A stretch of DNA of 43,661 bases, from NCBI GenBank assembly GCA_016195665.1, contig JACPZD010000012.1:1-43661 (forward strand), read 5' to 3'. Source of the stretch: Gammaproteobacteria bacterium (GTDB lineage: Bacteria > Pseudomonadota > Gammaproteobacteria > SURF-13). Positions 41,409 through 43,661 of this stretch are shown in pieces. The notes beneath the pieces were generated by a model. It was not told the origin of the DNA and ran no database searches. It saw only the letters and a program-made list of their open reading frames with translations. A program made the translations under genes and the position numbers. Within the stretch, counting starts at the first letter, position 1; each line of letters opens with the position of its first letter.

Positions 41409-41629
41409 GCCGCAATTACGGGATGATCAATTCTCCTTGCGGCATAGAGCAGCGCCGCTTTCAGGTCATCCACCTCCAAGTCAGGCATTTCCTTCAGTAT
41501 TTGCTCGGCACTCAGCCCTGCTGCGAATAAATCCAGAACGTCTACCACCCGGATACGCATACCCCGAATGATCGGCCGTCCGCCGCATTTTTCCGGATCA
41601 ACTGTGATTCTCGTCAGTAAACTTGTCAT
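41405..41629 (-). CDS. DUF433 protein, putative antitoxin
   Basis: This is a 74-residue protein with the DUF433 pattern ITVDPEKCGGRPIIRGMRIRV, then LDLFAAGLSAEQILKEMP, and LEVDDLKAALLYAARRI. It has a helix-turn-helix-like C-terminal half. It overlaps its DUF5615 partner by four bases, and GAGGAAAT lies upstream of its ATG. It is probably the DNA-binding antitoxin. Confidence 0.88.
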   Translation of the reverse strand: MTSLLTRITVDPEKCGGRPIIRGMRIRVVDVLDLFAAGLSAEQILKEMPDLEVDDLKAALLYAARRIDHPVIAA

Positions 41630-41672
41630 GATTTCCTCCAGTTAGAGCAGCACGTCGCACTTCAGCGATGCC

Positions 41673-42008
41673 TCAAGCGCTCCATAAAATACCTTCCTCT
41701 TTTATGCGTTGCCGAAAGCCATCATCCGCATTGGATAAATCCACCACCTCCACGCGGTAAGGGATGGTGCTTTATTCCATCCTTTCACGCAAGCGCGCCA
41801 ATGCACCAGGTGGTAGGGCTTCGAGCGGCTCCACGGCGATATCCACATCAGAAGTGCGTTTCGGCGTGCCCCGCGCCCATGAACCGAAAAGATAAACGCG
41901 CGCTTGTATGTCACGCAACTCATCAAGCACCAAATTACGCACCGCCTGCACGTAAACCTGTCCGCGCCCTATGGCGCCGGCATCATACGTTTTTACAGTC
42001 TTGGTCAT
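41673..42008 (-). pseudogene. MNT-type nucleotidyltransferase gene with an in-frame stop
   Basis: The N-terminal 78 codons encode a minimal nucleotidyltransferase with the signature FGSWARGTPKRTSDVDIAVE (G-S-x10-D-x-D). A TAA at 41774-41772 follows RLRERME. In the same frame the sequence continues STIPYRVEVVDLSNADDGF and RQRIKEEGILWSA, the expected C-terminus of this family, to a TGA at 41675-41673. A single nonsense change (for example from CAA or GAA) explains this. No HEPN partner gene is adjacent. It may be a dead toxin-antitoxin component, or a truncated protein that still folds. Confidence 0.85.
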
Positions 42009-42015
42009 CGGCCCT

Positions 42016-43014
42016 CTAAAATAGCTGATCCAGCGGGCTCTTTACACCCTTACCGCCGCGGTTCAGCACGTGCGTGTAAATCATCGTCGTGCTTACGTCT
42101 TTATGGCCCAACAGTTCCTGCACCGTACGAATATCATATCCCGCCTGCAATAAATGTGTGGCGAAAGAGTGGCGTAAGGTATGGCAGCTTGCCGGTTTAG
42201 CTATCTCTGCATCGCGCAGCGCCTGCTTCACGGCGCGCTGCAAAACATTTTCATCCACGTGATGCCGCCGCACCACGCCGCTGCGCGGGTCCACCGAACG
42301 CTTGGCCGAAGGGAACACATATTGCCAGCCCCATTCACGCGGCGCAGCCGGATACTTCCGCTCCAGCGCAAACGGCAGATACACCGCGCCGAAGCCCTCC
42401 TCCAAATCCTTCTGATGTAATGCCTTCACCTTCTGTAAATGCAGCTTGAGCGGCTCCACCAGCCTGTCTGGCAACATCGTCACACGATCCTTCATTCCCT
42501 TGCCATCGCGCACCGTGATTTGGTGCTGCTCATAATCAACATCTTTCACCCGCAGCCGCAAACACTCCATGAGACGCAAACCCGCGCCATATAATAAGCT
42601 CGCCATCAGCCACTTGGTACCGCCAAGCCGCGCCAGCACATCATTCACCTCACGCTGCGAGAGCACCACCGGCAAACGCGAAGGCTTCTTGGCCCGCTCC
42701 ACATCATCCAGCCACGCCAACTCCTTTTTCAGCACCTCGCGGTAAAGAAACAGCAACGCCGAAAGCGCCTGATTCTGCGTCGAAGCCGTGACGTTTTGTT
42801 TAGCGAGCGAAGTCAGAAACGCGGTGATTTCATGCTCGCCCATCGTTTCCGGGTGACGCTTGTCATGAAACAAAATAAACCGCCGCACCCAGCCGAGGTA
42901 ACTTTGCTCAGTGCGAATGCTATAGTGCTTATAACGAATCGCATCACGCATCCGCTCCAGCAGCTTCGGCTGTATAGCCGGAACATCTGAAAGACTCCTG
43001 TCCACAACCCGCAA
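42016..43014 (-). CDS. intI: Integron integrase IntI
   Basis: This is a tyrosine recombinase of up to 332 residues. The SAM-like N-terminal domain ([20 protein letters not shown]) is followed by the catalytic residues: Arg in [51 protein letters not shown] with the nucleophilic Tyr. The extra IntI-specific domain is present ([20 protein letters not shown], then VFPS), which separates integron integrases from XerC/D and phage integrases. The start is TTG 43014 or GTG 43005; no ATG is available. It is divergent from the cassette, the standard integron layout. Confidence 0.95.
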   Translation of the reverse strand: MRVVDRSLSDVPAIQPKLLERMRDAIRYKHYSIRTEQSYLGWVRRFILFHDKRHPETMGEHEITAFLTSLAKQNVTASTQNQALSALLFLYREVLKKELAWLDDVERAKKPSRLPVVLSQREVNDVLARLGGTKWLMASLLYGAGLRLMECLRLRVKDVDYEQHQITVRDGKGMKDRVTMLPDRLVEPLKLHLQKVKALHQKDLEEGFGAVYLPFALERKYPAAPREWGWQYVFPSAKRSVDPRSGVVRRHHVDENVLQRAVKQALRDAEIAKPASCHTLRHSFATHLLQAGYDIRTVQELLGHKDVSTTMIYTHVLNRGGKGVKSPLDQLF

Positions 43015-43151
43015 CGTTGGGCGGGGGTAATTTAATTCTTTATTTAGTTAGCATGACTGTATAACCTATTGACCTATAAATATAAAATTTATATTATTGC
43101 TACAATGATGCAAAATCATACATCATATGGGCTGTCTATTTCTAGTTAGGC
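43015..43151 (+). other. Integron attI/leader region with the cassette junction core site
   Basis: The AT-rich leader between intI and the first cassette ends in GTTAGGC (43145-43151). This fits the GTTRRRY core at which IntI inserts cassettes, between the G and the first T. It is exactly complementary to GCCTAAC at the start of the cassette's attC (43500-43506). The left limit of attI is uncertain; another GTTRRRY match (GTTGGGC, 43016) lies beside the intI start. Confidence 0.8.
43069..43097 (+). promoter_or_regulatory. Predicted cassette promoter (Pc-like)
   Basis: The -35 TTGACC (five of six), a 17-base spacer and the -10 TATTAT (five of six) point toward the cassette, with a predicted start about 60 bases before the SMR gene. 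Unlike class 1 integrons, where Pc lies inside intI1, this one sits in the leader. Confidence 0.7.
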
Positions 43152-43526
43152 ATTCACAACATATGCAGTGGATCTATCTGGCAATAGCAATCGTGTCGGA
43201 AGTTATCGCAACCTCCGCACTCAAAGCCGCAGAGGGCTTTACCCGCTGGGTACCCTCCGTGCTTGTCGTCGTCGGGTATGCGTCAGCGTTCTACTTTCTT
43301 TCACTCACGTTGCGCACCATCCCGCTCGGCGTTGCCTACGCTATCTGGGCTGGTGTTGGGGTGGCCCTTGTCGCACTCGTTGGGTGGGCGGTCTATCATC
43401 AGTCACTCGATATTGGCGCAATCATCGGCATCACCCTCATTGTTTCTGGTGTAATCGTGCTTAACCTTTTTTCCAAGACAGTGGCACATTGAACGCAATG
43501 CCTAACATTGCGTTCGAGAGGGACGC
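43146..43526 (+). mobile_element. First gene cassette (SMR efflux), attC truncated
   Basis: The cassette runs from TTAGGC of the junction through the SMR gene into an attC beginning GCCTAAC, then ATTGCGTTCGAGAGGGACGC. The first attC arm is present for about 27 bases. The loop, second arm and terminal GTTRRRY are absent because unrelated IS sequence follows at about 43527. The cassette can therefore no longer be excised by its own attC unless the IS leaves. Confidence 0.75.
43163..43492 (+). CDS. Small multidrug resistance (SMR) efflux protein, Qac-like cassette gene
   Basis: This is a 109-residue membrane protein with four helices. It has the N-terminal WIYLAIAIVSEVIATSALKA with essential glutamate E13 (E14 in EmrE), GFTRWVPS, then FYFLSLTLRTIPLGVAYAIW and AGVGVA, ending VIVLNLFSKTVAH. 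It resembles the qacE/F/H group carried on class 1 integrons, which export quaternary ammonium compounds by proton exchange. ATG 43163 is preferred; a 12-codon upstream extension crosses the cassette junction. It is driven by the leader promoter. Confidence 0.93.
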   Translation: MQWIYLAIAIVSEVIATSALKAAEGFTRWVPSVLVVVGYASAFYFLSLTLRTIPLGVAYAIWAGVGVALVALVGWAVYHQSLDIGAIIGITLIVSGVIVLNLFSKTVAH

Positions 43527-43551
43527 TAATCTTCCCCCAAAATAGTTGACA

Positions 43552-43577
43552 CCTCCCCCTAACGGAACGGAGGTGTT
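43552..43577 (+). promoter_or_regulatory. Hairpin covering the IS transposase ribosome-binding site
   Basis: CACCTCC (43552-43558) pairs with GGAGGTG (43569-43575) around CCTAACGGAA. The right arm contains the GGAGG ribosome-binding site that precedes the ATG at 43580. Read-through RNA from the cassette promoter would hide the site, limiting transposase made from external transcription. This is inferred from other insertion sequences. Confidence 0.45.
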
Positions 43578-43579
43578 TT

Positions 43580-43661
43580 ATGGGCAAATCAAGACCGCCA
43601 AAAGTGCATCGTTACAGCATGCAGTTCAAGGCAACCGCAGTACGTTTAAGCGAGCTTCCCG
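43580..43661 (+). CDS. IS3-family transposase OrfA, N-terminal fragment (window edge)
   Basis: The first 27 codons encode MGKSRPPKVHRYSMQFKATA followed by VRLSELP, the start of a helix-turn-helix OrfA of the IS3 family. GGAGG precedes the ATG at seven bases. It is cut by the window end, so OrfB and frameshift signals are not visible. Confidence 0.75.
   Translation, partial: MGKSRPPKVHRYSMQFKATAVRLSELP

Larger units (their letters stand above)
43527..43661 (+). mobile_element. Left end of an IS3-type insertion sequence, inserted in attC
   Basis: From about 43527 the sequence changes to TAATCTTCCCCCAAAATAG, then TTGACACC, an IS3-like terminal sequence, and continues into orfA of a transposase. 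The boundary is estimated from where attC similarity stops. The rest lies beyond the window. Confidence 0.7.

Noticed and set aside
43016-43022. GTTGGGC at the intI start as the cassette junction
   Set aside because: It fits GTTRRRY, but the 130 bases to the next core have no attC-like arms. GTTAGGC at 43145 is the exact complement of the cassette's attC start.

Overview
The window is a chromosomal segment of a GC-rich gammaproteobacterium, probably an environmental, sulfur-assimilating member of the Chromatiales/Acidiferrobacterales type. The order def-fmt-rsmB-DUF4390-ntrY-ntrX-trkA-trkH, divergent from tsaP-dprA-smg-topA, is a classic gammaproteobacterial arrangement. The order mnmG-rsmG-parA-parB is the usual neighbourhood of a chromosome origin. 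The lineage is inferred from gene order and protein similarity recognised by eye; no database search was run.

Layout. 1-2.0 kb: the tail of an IS630-type transposase abuts a lipoprotein gene, then trkH. 2.0-11.2 kb (minus strand): trkA, the NtrY/NtrX two-component system, a DUF4390 protein, rsmB, fmt and def. 11.3-16.6 kb (plus): a LysM protein (TsaP-like), a dprA lacking its usual N-terminal domain, smg and topA. 16.7-24.1 kb: a sulfate assimilation block, with cysB divergent from a TauE-type permease, a siroheme sulfite reductase fused to a TusA-like domain, an APS reductase, cysD and cysN. 24.1-30.5 kb: an accessory segment bounded by two homologous porins. It holds a divergent NadA-like protein with a thioredoxin, a haem-oxygenase-like putative diiron oxidase and a TetR regulator. 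30.6-33.4 kb: a PIN toxin/antitoxin pair, a SEC-C protein, tRNA-Gln, a four-helix-bundle protein, and rpsI-rplM. 33.5-41.1 kb: an MgtA-type ATPase, a DUF1134 protein, and parB-parA-rsmG-mnmG. 41.1-43.7 kb: a DUF433/DUF5615 pair, a broken nucleotidyltransferase, and an integron (intI, promoter, attI, a qac-like SMR cassette) whose attC site is cut by an IS3-type element at the window edge.

The most striking property is how heavily this core DNA is colonised by small dispersed repeats. (1) Five elements bounded by CAGATACAAG/CTTGTATCTG heptad-repeat arms sit in gene junctions, and one of them carries the four-helix-bundle ORF between its arms. (2) A 48-bp element occurs inside three coding sequences (tsaP, dprA, sulfite reductase) without breaking the frame. 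(3) An 18-bp GGCCGAAT..ATTCGGCC palindrome occurs three times, once in frame inside rsmB. (4) A 55-bp perfect-ended palindrome supplies the C-terminus of the DUF4390 protein and recurs at 27.1 kb. (5) Three copies of a roughly 100-bp CCGCGGAGG-type repeat and several REP-like hairpins occupy other junctions.

Functionally, the sulfur genes make a nearly complete route from sulfate through APS to sulfide, probably under CysB. The NadA-like/thioredoxin and oxidase/TetR units share a 16-bp operator-like palindrome, so they may be co-regulated. This is the best candidate here for an undescribed metabolic unit.
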